Positions 33,755-44,145 of a DNA stretch of 64,000 bases are shown here, piece by piece (positions within the stretch are counted from its first letter, which is position 1; the number at the start of each line of letters is the position of its first letter). The stretch is from Trueperella bialowiezensis. GTDB taxonomy: Bacteria > Actinomycetota > Actinomycetes > Actinomycetales > Actinomycetaceae. The notes below the pieces were generated by a model. The model saw only the letters and a program-made list of their open reading frames with translations, did no database searches and was not told the origin of the DNA. A program made the translations under genes and the position numbers. The DNA lies in the NCBI RefSeq assembly GCF_900637955.1, contig NZ_LR134476.1, forward strand, positions 1,922,001 through 1,986,000. Reading direction: 5' to 3'.

Positions 33755-34972
33755 CTATGCCAGCGTGGCGGCCGAGGCGCGGATGCGTTCGTAGCGGCGC
33801 ATGACGATGAACTTCGGCGGATTGACAAGGAATTCCCATGTGGCGGGATTCTTTTCGTCGAGAATCTTCCCGGCGTTCTTGTATAGCGCCGCCCACAGGC
33901 ACGCGTAAGCCAGGATGGCGATAACAAGCGCAAGCGACCACATGGCACCTTCGGCATGCACGATATAGATGGCGGTGGCTAGGCTCGCTATCAGGGAGAC
34001 CGAAATGAGCGTGGTGGTTTGGCCTTGTAGGTGCATCATGCGGAGCATGAGGTTCCCAACGGTCGTCGAAACCGTGATCGCCACCAGGCTCAGCAGTGCA
34101 AGGAACTTGAGATTCTCCGATGCTAAAAGGCTATGAAAACCGTCGCCGGAGGCCAAGAGAACGAGTAGTCCGTTGAGTGCCACCGTGAAGAGCACGACGT
34201 ATCCCAGGTAGCCGAGGGCGGCTGCGGCCGTCGCTCCAACCGGATTTTTGATCGGCTTGACGTTGTCGAGGTCGTGTTCTTCAGCGATCAGGCGCAGGCG
34301 TTCTTTGGCCGCCCATGCATTATCTTCAACCTGCCGGCGGAACAAACCCGTAGATTTCCACGACGGCATCGAGGCGTAAGTGGTCATGAACAGTAGCAGG
34401 CTGACGAAGAACAGGAAGGCCACGCGCGGATGGGCGAGCGCGTGCAAAGACTTGATGAAGCCGTTCCAGCCCACGCCGTGCTGGTCGACGGCGGCGTCCG
34501 CCGCTCCGGTCAGTGCCATTTCTTGTAGCCCGAAAAGGCAGGCGAGCATGAGCACACCGAAAGCAGCGCCGAAGCTGACGAGGGTGGACATTTCTGCCTG
34601 GCTGGAATACACGGCGAGCGCTTTTTGCTGTTGTTTCGCTTCGGCCGCGTTTGTGGGCCGGTTGTCAACAATCGATTCGGCAGACGCGATTGTCGAGTTT
34701 TGCTGAACAGTTGCAGCGATGAGGATGGCGACGAAGAGCGCAACATAGGCGACGACGTCGGCAATCCCCAAGTTGAGTTTTTCGAACGGAGAGATCCCCG
34801 CCGGCAAGCGGATCCACCCGAACAAGCCGGTGGGGATCATCCGATAGGCGTAGGCGATGGAGAGCATGAGTGACCAGAACGTGACCACCACAAAAATGAT
34901 AAGGACCCGCATGAGCGCGGACGCTAACGAATGATGCGACGAGGCATCCCGGTGCTTATCGATCTCGGCCAC
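33755..34972 (-). CDS. Multi-pass membrane protein of unknown function
   Basis: 405 residues from the GTG at 34972, chosen because AGGAG lies eight bases ahead; a GTG at 34987 would overlap that site. About eight hydrophobic segments, for example VLIIFVVVTFWSLMLSIAYA, VVAYVALFVAILIAATVQQ, FLFFVSLLLFMTTYA and MWSLALVIAILAYACLWAAL. A soluble stretch rich in charged residues (WAAKERLRLIAEEHDLDNVK) lies in the middle. No transporter signature recognised. It follows the gcv genes on the same strand but the functional link is unclear. Confidence 0.75.
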   Translation of the reverse strand: MAEIDKHRDASSHHSLASALMRVLIIFVVVTFWSLMLSIAYAYRMIPTGLFGWIRLPAGISPFEKLNLGIADVVAYVALFVAILIAATVQQNSTIASAESIVDNRPTNAAEAKQQQKALAVYSSQAEMSTLVSFGAAFGVLMLACLFGLQEMALTGAADAAVDQHGVGWNGFIKSLHALAHPRVAFLFFVSLLLFMTTYASMPSWKSTGLFRRQVEDNAWAAKERLRLIAEEHDLDNVKPIKNPVGATAAAALGYLGYVVLFTVALNGLLVLLASGDGFHSLLASENLKFLALLSLVAITVSTTVGNLMLRMMHLQGQTTTLISVSLIASLATAIYIVHAEGAMWSLALVIAILAYACLWAALYKNAGKILDEKNPATWEFLVNPPKFIVMRRYERIRASAATLA

Positions 34973-35011
34973 TGTGTCGCTCCTCACCTCATGATTAGGC
35001 TAGTCGACGCT

Positions 35012-35392
35012 TTATTCGATGGTGCCGCCCACTTCTTCAGCGTATTCCTCGGCGCTGCTCAGCGGGCCTTCCTCGGTGACGGTCACCGTGTAGAGCCAGC
35101 CTGCACCGTACGGGTCTTCGTTGACGAGCTCAGGGTTGTCGAGCACCTCCTGATTGACCTCGACGACGGTTCCGCTCACTGGCGCTTCAAGTTCTGCTAC
35201 CGACTTGGTGGATTCGAGTTCGCCGCAGTATTCGCCGGCGGTCAGCTCGTCTCCGACCTCGGGAAGCTCGACGTAGACGACCTCGCCCAGCTCGTTTTGC
35301 GCGTAGTCGGATACGCCCACGCGCGCGGGGGTTTCGGAGTTAATCCAGTCGTGGTCGGCGGTGTAGCGCAGGCCAGCTTTGACAACGGTCAT
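35012..35392 (-). CDS. gcvH: Glycine cleavage system H protein
   Basis: Lipoyl carrier that shuttles the aminomethyl group between GcvP, GcvT and the L protein. 126 residues; the lipoylated lysine is in ELESTKSVAELEAPVSG, and DWINSETPARVGVSDYAQNE is the usual N-terminal block. Last of a gcvP-gcvT-gcvH run on the minus strand. No lipoate ligase or L-protein gene is in the window. Confidence 0.97.
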   Translation of the reverse strand: MTVVKAGLRYTADHDWINSETPARVGVSDYAQNELGEVVYVELPEVGDELTAGEYCGELESTKSVAELEAPVSGTVVEVNQEVLDNPELVNEDPYGAGWLYTVTVTEEGPLSSAEEYAEEVGGTIE

Positions 35393-35421
35393 AGTGTTTC
35401 TCTTTTCGCTTGTAGGGATCG

Positions 35422-36522
35422 TTATTTCTTAGCTCGAGTGTAGAACGGTAGGGGCACGATCGTGAATGGGAGTCCCTTTCCGCGCACGTCCACATCCACT
35501 TTAGTTCCCGGCGCGGAGTGCTCGGAGTCGATGTATCCCATGGCGATGGGATGGCCGAGCGTAGGCGACGGGATACCGGACGTGATGTGCCCGACTTGTT
35601 CTCCATCGACGACGAGCGCCGCCCCGGCACGCCCCGCGCGGCGCTGCTCGGATACCAGCCCGACGAGCACACGCCGCGGAGTCTCACCGAGGTGAGGTTC
35701 GAGCGCGCTACGGCCGGTGAAGTCTTCTTCTTTCTTGAAGCTGACGACGCCGCCCAGCCCGGCTTCGAACGGTGTGATCGACGTCGACAGCTCGTTGCCA
35801 TACAGCGCCATGCCGGCTTCCAGGCGCAGCGAATCGCGTGCAGCCAGCCCGCAGGGGAGCAGCCCGAGCGGCTTGCCTGCATCAATAAGCGCCTGCCACA
35901 GCTCGGGGGCCTGCTGCGCGCCGATGATGATCTCGTAGCCGAGTTCGCCCGTGTATCCGGTGCGTGCCAGAATGACACCGAGCTCGGGCAGTTCGACAGC
36001 CGTGTAGTTTGTGAGCTCAGCGGCACGCTCGGCAAGATCTGGGGCGGCGAGTGCGCGCAGCACCTCAAGCGATGCCGGACCTTGCAAGGCCATGAGCGCA
36101 TGGTCGGCCGTTTCGTCACGAATGACGACGTCGAATCCGGCCAGTCGCGTTTGCAGCGCGTCGAGCACGACGCCGGCATTACCCGCATTCGGAATCGCAA
36201 GGAAACGATCCTCAGCAAAGCGGTAGACGATGAGGTCATCGAGGATCGTGCCCTCGGCCGTGAGCGCCAGAGTGTAGCGGGCGCGGCCGATGGACATCGC
36301 CGCGAAATTGCCAGCCAGCGCAGTGTTAAGACCGGTGGCCGCCTGCGGGCCGGTGATCCAGATCTTGCCCATGTGCGACACGTCGAACAAGCCGGCAGCC
36401 GTGCGCACGGCGTGGTGCTCGTCGAGTTCCTTTCCGAACTTCAGCGGCATGTTCCAGCCGCCAAAATCGGTGAAACTTGCGCCTGCGGATTCGTGGACTG
36501 CGTGTAGTGGGGAGTGCTTCAT
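35422..36522 (-). CDS. gcvT: Glycine cleavage system T protein (aminomethyltransferase)
   Basis: Transfers the methylene group from aminomethyl-lipoyl-GcvH to tetrahydrofolate. 366 residues; conserved text includes FDVSHMGKIWITGPQA, TADHALMALQGP and RTGYTGELGYEI. It begins 11 bases after the gcvP stop and ends 29 bases before gcvH, in one operon. Confidence 0.97.
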   Translation of the reverse strand: MKHSPLHAVHESAGASFTDFGGWNMPLKFGKELDEHHAVRTAAGLFDVSHMGKIWITGPQAATGLNTALAGNFAAMSIGRARYTLALTAEGTILDDLIVYRFAEDRFLAIPNAGNAGVVLDALQTRLAGFDVVIRDETADHALMALQGPASLEVLRALAAPDLAERAAELTNYTAVELPELGVILARTGYTGELGYEIIIGAQQAPELWQALIDAGKPLGLLPCGLAARDSLRLEAGMALYGNELSTSITPFEAGLGGVVSFKKEEDFTGRSALEPHLGETPRRVLVGLVSEQRRAGRAGAALVVDGEQVGHITSGIPSPTLGHPIAMGYIDSEHSAPGTKVDVDVRGKGLPFTIVPLPFYTRAKK

Positions 36523-36533
36523 GAGCTTGCCTT

Positions 36534-39362
36534 TCAGTTCTCGAACGCTTCAACGGGTGGGCACGAGCAGAAAATGTTGCGGTCGCCGCGCGCCTGATCA
36601 ATCCGGCCCACCGGAGTGAAATACTTGTCCACTTTGAGGCTGGGTACCGGGAAGGCCGCCTTCTCCACCGAATATGGCCGATCCCAGTTCGAGTCGACGA
36701 CGGCGGCAAGAGTATGCGGAGCACGGCGGAGCACGGACGTTTCGAGTTCGGCTTCGCCACGTTCGATCTCGGCGATCTCCTCGCGGATCGTGATCATCGC
36801 TTCGGCGAACCGGTCGAGCTCGGCGAGGTCTTCAGACTCGGTAGGTTCCACCATGAGCGTGCCCGCCACGGGGAACGACATGGTGGGCGCGTGGAAGCCG
36901 AAATCCATGAGCCGCTTGGCCACGTCTTCGGCGCTCACGCCCGTCTCTGCGGCGATCGGGCGAATGTCCACAATGCACTCATGAGCGACGAGTCCGCCGT
37001 TTCCGGTGTACAGGATCGGATAGTGGCCACTGAGCTTCTTCGCCAGATAGTTCGCGGATAGGACCGCGGTCTGCGAAGCCCGAGTCAGCCCGTCGGCGCC
37101 CATCATCGCAATATATGCCCACGTGATTGGCAAGACCCCCGCCGAGCCGTATTGGGTGGCGGCAACCGGCGCGGCGGCCTCGTCACGAAGCGGGTCGGAT
37201 GGCAAGTAGGGCACGAGGTGCTCAGCCACGCATACCGGGCCAACGCCCGGGCCGCCCCCGCCATGCGGGATCGCAAACGTCTTGTGCAGGTTGAGGTGGG
37301 AGACGTCCCCGCCGAACTTGCCTGGCTGAGCGATACCAACAAGCGCGTTGAGGTTCGCGCCATCAACGTAGACTTGCCCGCCGGCGTCGTGAACCTTCTG
37401 GCACACTTCGGCGATTCGGTCTTCGTAAATGCCGGCTGTTGACGGGTAGGTGACCATGATCGCCGCAACGTTCGCTCCGTGTTCGGCGAGTAGAGCATCG
37501 AGGTGGTCGACGTCGATCGAGCCATCGTCGGCCGTCTTGATCACCTTGACCTGCAAGCCGGCAAGCGCCGCGCTGGCCGCGTTCGTGCCGTGTGCAGAAG
37601 ATGGCAGGAGACAGATGTTGCGGTGGCCTTCGCCCTGCGCGTCAAGGTACCCGCGGATGGCGAGCAAGCCGGCGTATTCGCCTTGCGAGCCAGCATTGGG
37701 CTGCACGCTGACTGCCGCGTACCCGGTGATCTCGGCCAGCCAACCTTCGAGAGACTCGATGAGTTCGAGCCATCCGGCCGCCTGATCGCGGGGGACGTAG
37801 GGGTGAATACCAGCAAATTCGGGCCATGTGATCGGCTCGATCTCCGCGGACGCAGTCAGCTTCATTGTGCACGAGCCCAGTGGGATCATCGTCCGATCGA
37901 GCGCCAGATCGCGGTTTTGCAGGCGGGTCATGTAGCGCATGAGCTGAGTTTCCGACCGGATCGAATGGAAGATCTCGTGCGTCATAAACTCCGACGTGCG
38001 CACCATGGTCGCCGGGATAGCGCTGGCAGTATCCTCGGCGTCGTCAAGCACGACGCCGAACACGGCGGCAACCTCTGCGACGTCGGCGTTCGTCGTGGTT
38101 TCGTCGAAGGAGATTCCCACCTGTGTGTCAGAAAACCGGCGGAGGTTGTAGCCGGCCTCGCAGGCTTGCGCGATGGTTGCCGAGACGTCGGAAACTTCGA
38201 CGACGACGGTGTCAAAGAACTCGGTAGAGGCAAGCGCGTAGCCCTGCGCCTTAAGCGCTTGTGCCAACCGTACGGCATGTCCGTGTACACGCCTGGCGAT
38301 GGCGGTCAGCCCGTCCGGGCCGTGGTACACCCCGTAGAAACCGGCGAGTACGGCCAGCAGCGCCTGCGCGGTACAGATGTTGGACGTCGCCTTTTCACGG
38401 CGAATGTGCTGCTCGCGGGTCTGCAGGGTGAGGCGGTAGGCGGGCCGGCCGGCGTCGTCAACAGACACCCCAACAATCCGGCCCGGAAGCTGGCGAATGA
38501 GCTTGTCGCCGACGGCCATGTAAGCCGCGTGCGGGCCGCCAAATGACAGCGGCACGCCAAAGCGCTGCGTGTTGCCAACCGCGATGTCGGCGCCCTGTTC
38601 GCCCGGGGGCGTGATCACGGTCAGCGCGAGCAGATCGGCGATCACGGTGACCATCGCGCCCGCCTGCTTAGCCTGGGCAATAATCTCGGCGTGGTCGACG
38701 ATCGCGCCGTCGTTACCCGGCTGTTGCACGACGATGCCGGCGATCGTGCCCTCGGGGAGCCCGCCGGTCAGGTCGGTCACCTCGGTCTCGATACCGAGTG
38801 CGCGCGTGCGCCCGCGGATGACCGCAAGGTTTTGCGGGAAGATGTTCGAATCAAGCACGATCTTGCCGTCGCGATTCTTCCGGTTTGCGCGGGCCATGAG
38901 CAGCACGGCTTCGGCGGCGGCCGACGCCTCGTCGAGCATCGACGCGTTCGCCAGATCGAAACCCGTCAGGTCAGCAACCATCGTCTGGAAGTTCAGCAGC
39001 GCTTCGAGCCGGCCTTGCGAAATCTCCGGCTGATAGGGCGTGTAAGCCGTATACCAGCCCGGGTTTTCAAACACGTTGCGGCGGATCGCAGCCGGCATGT
39101 GCGTATCGTAAAAGCCCTGCCCAATCAGCTGGCGCTTGACCACGTTCTTGGAAGCCATCGCGCGCAGTTTCGCCTGGGCTTCCGGCTCCGAGAGCGCAGG
39201 GGGCAGGCGCAGCGGGTCGCGCTGACGGATACTTGACGGCACTGCGGCTACCATCATCTCCTCAAGCGAGGCGTATCCAAGTTCGTCAAGCATGTGGGTG
39301 ACCTCGTCTGTGCGCGGGCCAATATGCCGAGCTGCGAACGTGCCAGTAATAGCGCTAGCCAT
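36534..39362 (-). CDS. gcvP: Glycine dehydrogenase (decarboxylating), P protein
   Basis: PLP enzyme that decarboxylates glycine. From the ATG at 39362, with GAGGAG ten bases ahead, the protein has 942 residues and begins [16 protein letters not shown], the family's usual start; a frame extending to 39404 adds unrelated residues. The PLP lysine lies in [17 protein letters not shown] and the glycine-rich [11 protein letters not shown]-type block is [13 protein letters not shown]. It is the single-chain form. No glycine riboswitch is recognisable in the short upstream region. Confidence 0.97.
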   Translation of the reverse strand: MASAITGTFAARHIGPRTDEVTHMLDELGYASLEEMMVAAVPSSIRQRDPLRLPPALSEPEAQAKLRAMASKNVVKRQLIGQGFYDTHMPAAIRRNVFENPGWYTAYTPYQPEISQGRLEALLNFQTMVADLTGFDLANASMLDEASAAAEAVLLMARANRKNRDGKIVLDSNIFPQNLAVIRGRTRALGIETEVTDLTGGLPEGTIAGIVVQQPGNDGAIVDHAEIIAQAKQAGAMVTVIADLLALTVITPPGEQGADIAVGNTQRFGVPLSFGGPHAAYMAVGDKLIRQLPGRIVGVSVDDAGRPAYRLTLQTREQHIRREKATSNICTAQALLAVLAGFYGVYHGPDGLTAIARRVHGHAVRLAQALKAQGYALASTEFFDTVVVEVSDVSATIAQACEAGYNLRRFSDTQVGISFDETTTNADVAEVAAVFGVVLDDAEDTASAIPATMVRTSEFMTHEIFHSIRSETQLMRYMTRLQNRDLALDRTMIPLGSCTMKLTASAEIEPITWPEFAGIHPYVPRDQAAGWLELIESLEGWLAEITGYAAVSVQPNAGSQGEYAGLLAIRGYLDAQGEGHRNICLLPSSAHGTNAASAALAGLQVKVIKTADDGSIDVDHLDALLAEHGANVAAIMVTYPSTAGIYEDRIAEVCQKVHDAGGQVYVDGANLNALVGIAQPGKFGGDVSHLNLHKTFAIPHGGGGPGVGPVCVAEHLVPYLPSDPLRDEAAAPVAATQYGSAGVLPITWAYIAMMGADGLTRASQTAVLSANYLAKKLSGHYPILYTGNGGLVAHECIVDIRPIAAETGVSAEDVAKRLMDFGFHAPTMSFPVAGTLMVEPTESEDLAELDRFAEAMITIREEIAEIERGEAELETSVLRRAPHTLAAVVDSNWDRPYSVEKAAFPVPSLKVDKYFTPVGRIDQARGDRNIFCSCPPVEAFEN

Positions 39363-39477
39363 ACGAAAATACTCCTCAATGTGCCGTGCGGAATCTTCCC
39401 CCAACTATACCGCGCCCCACCGCTGGCTTACCGCGCTCGCGATAGGGTGGACACCTAGCCAGCCAGGAGGTGCGTAC

Positions 39478-40731
39478 GTGATAGGAAGCGTTGTTGAGCT
39501 GACCATGAGCGACGTCGCTTTCGGCGGCGAATTTATCGGGCACTTGGCGGGCGGCGAGGCGGTGTTCGTGCGCGGGGCCGTGCTCGGCGAACGCCTGCAG
39601 GTGCTCATCACGCACCGGCGCAAACGCGGATACCTCGGCACGATTCAGCGCGTGCTTGAGCCCGCTGCTGGACGCATCGAGCATCCCTGGCCGCTCGGCG
39701 CCGTGAACGCGACGGGCGCGGCCGATTACGGGCACATGAACCTGGAAACGCAGCGCGAGATGAAGTCGCGCATGCTTTGGCGCGAATTGGAGCTGGCCGG
39801 CGGCACGAGCCTCGTCGAACAAGTGCGTACGGCACGCGGCGGAGATGTGCTCGTGGACGGCGTCGCCGACCCTGACCCGGCCGCCCCCGGCTGGCGCTAC
39901 CGCACGCGCATCGCCGTCGACAAGCTGCCCACCGGCGTCGGGATGAATATCCGCCAACCCGATGGCACGCCGCGCCGTGAGCGGGTTACCGACTTGCCGC
40001 TTGCCGTCCGTGATTTCGCCGAACTCGGCATTTTCGGCGCCGACTGGGACGACGCCGTCGCACCCGGCACGCACATCCGGCTCGTCGCACCGAGCGGGGG
40101 AGAACCACTCGTTCTCGCCGGCGAGCAGGCCTTCCACGCACCGGGACGGCCAGCAGAGCCACGCATCCGAGAAACGGTCACGTACCGCGGCACCGAGTTC
40201 GCCTACGAACTTGCTGCGGGAGGTTTTTGGCAGGTCCACACCCACGCGCCCGGCGAACTGGTGGCGTGCGTTGTAGACGAGCTAGCCGTGGAGGAGGGCG
40301 CCCACGTCGTCGACCTCTACTCCGGCGCAGGGCTGTTTTCGCTGGTGGCAGCGCACCTCGTTGGGCCATCTGGCACGGTGCGCGCCTACGAGGGCAACAC
40401 GACGGCGAGCGCCGCGGCCACCAACAATTTTGCGGCGTATCCGTGGGCGGGCGCCGAGGCCGTCACAATCAACGCCCGCACGATCGGCGATCTGATCCGC
40501 GGCGCGCAGGTGGTCATCGCCGATCCGCCGCGCAGTGGTCTGGGCACACCAGCAGCAGCGATCCTTGCAGCAAGCACCGCCGAGAAGATCGCCCTCGTCT
40601 CCTGCGACGCGTCATCAATGGCCCGCGACCTCGCCGCGCTCGTGGCCGGCGGCAGGAAGCTCCTGGCCTTCCACGCGCTCGATATTTTCCCGCAGACCCA
40701 CTTCGTAGAAACCGTATGCATCCTCGCGTGA
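39478..40731 (+). CDS. RNA (uracil-5-)-methyltransferase, TrmA/RlmC/RlmD family
   Basis: SAM-dependent methylation of a uracil in 23S rRNA or tRNA. 417 residues from GTG 39478 with AGGAGG eight bases upstream. An N-terminal TRAM domain (about 1-60), then the methyltransferase with the SAM motif VVDLYSGAGLFSL, DPPRSGLG, and the catalytic cysteine in LVSCDASSMARDLA. The cysteines of the 4Fe-4S cluster found in some members are not evident, so this is a cluster-free type. The exact target base is not determined. Divergent from gcvP and convergent with fhs. Confidence 0.88.
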   Translation: MIGSVVELTMSDVAFGGEFIGHLAGGEAVFVRGAVLGERLQVLITHRRKRGYLGTIQRVLEPAAGRIEHPWPLGAVNATGAADYGHMNLETQREMKSRMLWRELELAGGTSLVEQVRTARGGDVLVDGVADPDPAAPGWRYRTRIAVDKLPTGVGMNIRQPDGTPRRERVTDLPLAVRDFAELGIFGADWDDAVAPGTHIRLVAPSGGEPLVLAGEQAFHAPGRPAEPRIRETVTYRGTEFAYELAAGGFWQVHTHAPGELVACVVDELAVEEGAHVVDLYSGAGLFSLVAAHLVGPSGTVRAYEGNTTASAAATNNFAAYPWAGAEAVTINARTIGDLIRGAQVVIADPPRSGLGTPAAAILAASTAEKIALVSCDASSMARDLAALVAGGRKLLAFHALDIFPQTHFVETVCILA

Positions 40732-40784
40732 ACGGTTCTGCGAGAGTCTGTGCCTAGGAGAGCCCGCTCCAACGAGAGCAGCGT

Positions 40785-42410
40785 TTACGACAGCCCCGTG
40801 ATTGTGCCGTCGTCGGCAACGTCCATACCGGCCGCGGCAGGCTCGGCCGGAAGTCCCGGCATCGTCATCATCGACCGCGTCAACGCCACCACAAACTCAG
40901 CACCCGCACTCAGCCGCACCTCGCGTATCACCAGCGGGAAATCCGCCGGGGCGCCCACAAGCTCCGGGTCGTCACTAAACGAATACTGCGTCTTCGCGAT
41001 ACACACCGGTAGCCGCCCATATCCCATCGCCTCGAAACGCGCCAGATCAGCGGCGGCGCTCGCGGTCAACTCGACGCTGCCTGCCCGATAAATGCTGCGC
41101 GCAATAGTTTCGATCTTCTCGGTCAGCGGCAACTCAGCTTCATACAGCGGGCTAAAATCAGCGCCGGCCTCGCACGCGTCCATGACAGCGTTCGCCAGAT
41201 CGATCCCGCCTTCGCTTCCTTTGGCATGAACGTCAGTCACAGCGAACGGCACGTTGAGTCGGCCGCACATGTCACGCACGACGGCGACGTCGTCGTCCGA
41301 ATCCGTAGGGAACCTGTTGAGAGCCACCACGGGCGGAACCCCGTACGCACACAGGTTGTTCACGTGCCGTTCTAGGTTCGCAAACCCGGCCTGCAGCGGC
41401 TGAGCGTGCCCGGCTCCGTTGTAGTGCAGCGCCCGTACAGTAGCGACGACGACGGCCGCGTCCGGAACAAAACCGGCGGCGGGGCAGACGATGTCAAAGA
41501 ACTTCTCCGCTCCCAGATCGGCGCCGAAGCCCGCCTCCGTAATCGTGTAATCCGCGAGCTGGAGGCCCATGCGCGTGGCGATGATGGAATTGCAACCGTG
41601 GGCGATGTTGGCAAACGGCCCGCCGTGAATGATTGCGGGCGTGTTCTCGAGCGTCTGCACGAGGTTCGGCTTGAGCGCGTCTTTGAGCAACAAGGTCATC
41701 GCACCAACGGCGCCGAGCTGCTCGGCCGTGACGGGCTCGCCGTCCGCGGTGTAGGCAACGATCATATTGGCGAGCCTGCGTTTAAGATCGGCAAGGTCGG
41801 AGGCCAAGCACAGCACGGCCATGATTTCCGAGGCGGGCACGATGTCAAAGTGCTCGCCCCGCTCCACACCTGTACCCACACTCACCGTGATCCGGCGCAG
41901 CGCCCGATCATTCATATCAATCGTACGCCGGTGGGTGATGCGTTCCGGATCGATACGTAGCTGGTTGCTGTGATACATCGAGTTGTCAATCAATGCCGCC
42001 AGCAGATTATTCGCTGCCGCAATCGCGGCGAAATCACCGGTGAAATGAAGATTGATGTCATCCATCGGAACCACTTGCGCGTATCCGCCACCGGCCGCTC
42101 CGCCCTTGCGCCCAAACACCGGACCAAGCGACGGCTCACGCAGCGTACTGATCGCACTCTTACCGAGCCTGTTGAGCGCCATCGACAGCCCGATGTTGAT
42201 CGTCGTCTTGCCCTCACCGTACGGCGTGGGACTCATCGCGGTGACGAGCACGAGCTTGGTACGGGGGCGATCCGGGCGCGGTGTCAGCTCGAGCTTGGCC
42301 TTATCGCGCCCGTAGGCAGCGTACTCAGATTCAGCCAGGCCGAGATTGCGAGCAACCTCAGAAATTGGGAGGAGGTGAGCCGCTTGGGCGATGTCAACGT
42401 CTGAAATCAT
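40785..42410 (-). CDS. fhs: Formate-tetrahydrofolate ligase
   Basis: ATP-dependent synthesis of 10-formyl-THF, linking formate to the one-carbon pool that glycine cleavage also feeds. 541 residues with the nucleotide-binding TPYGEGKTTINIGLSMAL, REPSLGPVFGRKGGAAGGG and TEAGFGADLGAEKF, all diagnostic for the family. Single gene, preceded by the metNIQ terminator on the same strand. Confidence 0.97.
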   Translation of the reverse strand: MISDVDIAQAAHLLPISEVARNLGLAESEYAAYGRDKAKLELTPRPDRPRTKLVLVTAMSPTPYGEGKTTINIGLSMALNRLGKSAISTLREPSLGPVFGRKGGAAGGGYAQVVPMDDINLHFTGDFAAIAAANNLLAALIDNSMYHSNQLRIDPERITHRRTIDMNDRALRRITVSVGTGVERGEHFDIVPASEIMAVLCLASDLADLKRRLANMIVAYTADGEPVTAEQLGAVGAMTLLLKDALKPNLVQTLENTPAIIHGGPFANIAHGCNSIIATRMGLQLADYTITEAGFGADLGAEKFFDIVCPAAGFVPDAAVVVATVRALHYNGAGHAQPLQAGFANLERHVNNLCAYGVPPVVALNRFPTDSDDDVAVVRDMCGRLNVPFAVTDVHAKGSEGGIDLANAVMDACEAGADFSPLYEAELPLTEKIETIARSIYRAGSVELTASAAADLARFEAMGYGRLPVCIAKTQYSFSDDPELVGAPADFPLVIREVRLSAGAEFVVALTRSMMTMPGLPAEPAAAGMDVADDGTITGLS

Positions 42411-42447
42411 GGAGCATCCTTACGCCGGAGTGCTCCCATCCTACGTG

Positions 42448-42491
42448 AAAAGCGGCGGCGCCCCCGAGAAAACTCGACGGGCGCCGCCGCT
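42448..42491 (-). terminator. Rho-independent terminator after metQ
   Basis: A 12-bp stem (AGCGGCGGCGCC at 42451-42462 against 42480-42491); read on the minus strand it is followed by four T. It ends the metN-metI-metQ message before fhs. Confidence 0.8.
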
Positions 42492-42527
42492 CGCGTTGAC
42501 CTAGCGCGCTAGGCGTTATGCCTGGCG

Positions 42528-43352
42528 TTAGAAGGCGGGAATAACCTCACCGTTCGGGTAGGTCTCCGCAATAAATTTGGCCACCTCAGGCGAACGCAGG
42601 AGCTCGTCAAGCTTCTTGATCGCCTCGAGCTTGTCGGAATCCTTGTTCCACGCCAACACGTTGACGTACGGGTTGTTCTCAATATCTTCCAGTGCGATCG
42701 CGTCCGTGGCTGGCACGAGCCCGGCTTCGAGCGCGAAATTACCGTTGATGACCGCGAGGTCAACATCGGGCAGCTGCACCGGAATCGCGGGTGCTTCCGT
42801 TTCGCGGATGTCCAGATTCTTGGGGTTGTCGACGACGTCGTAGATAGTCGGGTTTTCGACGTCGGCCAGCTTGATCAGACCTTGCTGTTCGAGCAGCTTC
42901 AGGCCGCGTGCCTGGTTCGACGGGTCGTTCGTCACGACGACGATCCCGCCCTCACGAACGTCGCTTGCCGACTTGACGACTTTCGAATACAGGCCGAACG
43001 GCTCAATGTGGATGCCCTCGCCGTGTTCGAGGCTGTAGCCCTTATCCGCGTTTTCGGTATCCAGGTAATTAATATGCTGGAAGAAATTAGCGTCCAGATC
43101 GCCGGCGTCCAGATCAACGTTCGGCTGAACGTAGTCGGTGTATTCCTTGATCTCGAGCTTGATACCGGCGTCGGCGGCAAGGTTATCGGAGACGAACTGC
43201 AAGATGTCCGAGTGCGGAACAGGGGAGGCGCCGACCTTGAGGGTGACGACGTCGCCGTTCGCGCCCGTCGTTTCTTTCGTATCGCCGTTATCCGATGAGC
43301 AAGCAGCAAGCGCCAAGCTGGCAGCTGCGAGGAGTGCAAAAATTTTACGCAT
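42528..43352 (-). CDS. metQ: Methionine ABC transporter substrate-binding lipoprotein
   Basis: NlpA-family binding protein for methionine. 274 residues with a lipoprotein signal (lipobox LAAC, Cys-18) and the family blocks KVGASPVPHSDILQFV, DANFFQHINYL and GLYSKVVKSASDV. It is the last gene of the metN-metI-metQ operon, 70 bases after metI. Confidence 0.95.
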   Translation of the reverse strand: MRKIFALLAAASLALAACSSDNGDTKETTGANGDVVTLKVGASPVPHSDILQFVSDNLAADAGIKLEIKEYTDYVQPNVDLDAGDLDANFFQHINYLDTENADKGYSLEHGEGIHIEPFGLYSKVVKSASDVREGGIVVVTNDPSNQARGLKLLEQQGLIKLADVENPTIYDVVDNPKNLDIRETEAPAIPVQLPDVDLAVINGNFALEAGLVPATDAIALEDIENNPYVNVLAWNKDSDKLEAIKKLDELLRSPEVAKFIAETYPNGEVIPAF

Positions 43353-43422
43353 GATGATCCTTTTCTGAAATGAACGTGGTTAGTGATGTGGCCGAGGCCT
43401 CATAAACCCGGATGGTTGCGCC

Positions 43423-44145
43423 TCAGCGGTGGTCAACCATCCGGCTCAGCATGTCGCCCATCCACTGAATGAGTTGGACGAGCACGAGGATGATGGCGAC
43501 GACGATGACGATCACGTCGAAATTGTAGCGCTGGTAGCCCTGGTTGATCGCGAGCGCACCGAGTCCGCCGCCGCCCACGGCACCCGCCATTGCTGAATAA
43601 CCGACCACGGTGATAACCATGATTGTGATCGAGTTGATGATCGACGGTAGGGCTTCACGCACGAGGATCCCGCCCATGATGGCTACGCGGGAGGCGCCCG
43701 TCATCTGTGCGGCCTCCACTTTGCCGGCCTCGACTGCGAGCACGTTGGACTCAACGAGCCGGGCGAAATAGGGGACCGCGCTAACCACGAGTGCGATCGT
43801 GAACGCGGGCCAGCCCACCGCTTTCAAGAACGGCAGGTCAATAAGCCGGATGATGAACAGGACGATGATCGCGAGGATAATGAACGGGATTGCTCGGCCG
43901 AGGTTAACCAAGATCCCGGTGATTCGGTGTACGAGCGGAGCTTCGATGAGTCCGCCTTTGCGGGTTTCCGCCAGGAAAACACCCAACGGCAGGCCAAGGA
44001 GCACGATGAACAGCGAGGAGACCCCGACCATGTAAATGGTTTCCAAGAAGGCCGGCCACAGGCCGCGTTGGATCGCAGAGTTGTTAAACCAGGTCCCATT
44101 CGCGAACAGGGGAGCCGACGCGATCAAAGCTTGCAGGTTCGTCAT
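43423..44145 (-). CDS. metI: Methionine ABC transporter permease
   Basis: 240 residues with five to six membrane helices and the binding-protein-dependent permease loop (EAAQMTGASRVAIMGGILVREALPS, given here as EAAQMTGASR and REALPS). Text such as GRAIPFIILAIIVLFII is typical of MetI. Its start overlaps the metN stop by four bases. Confidence 0.95.
   Translation of the reverse strand: MTNLQALIASAPLFANGTWFNNSAIQRGLWPAFLETIYMVGVSSLFIVLLGLPLGVFLAETRKGGLIEAPLVHRITGILVNLGRAIPFIILAIIVLFIIRLIDLPFLKAVGWPAFTIALVVSAVPYFARLVESNVLAVEAGKVEAAQMTGASRVAIMGGILVREALPSIINSITIMVITVVGYSAMAGAVGGGGLGALAINQGYQRYNFDVIVIVVAIILVLVQLIQWMGDMLSRMVDHR

Noticed and set aside
39363-39477. Possible glycine riboswitch before gcvP
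   Set aside because: The gap is only about 115 bases and shared with a divergent promoter; no tandem aptamer pattern is visible.
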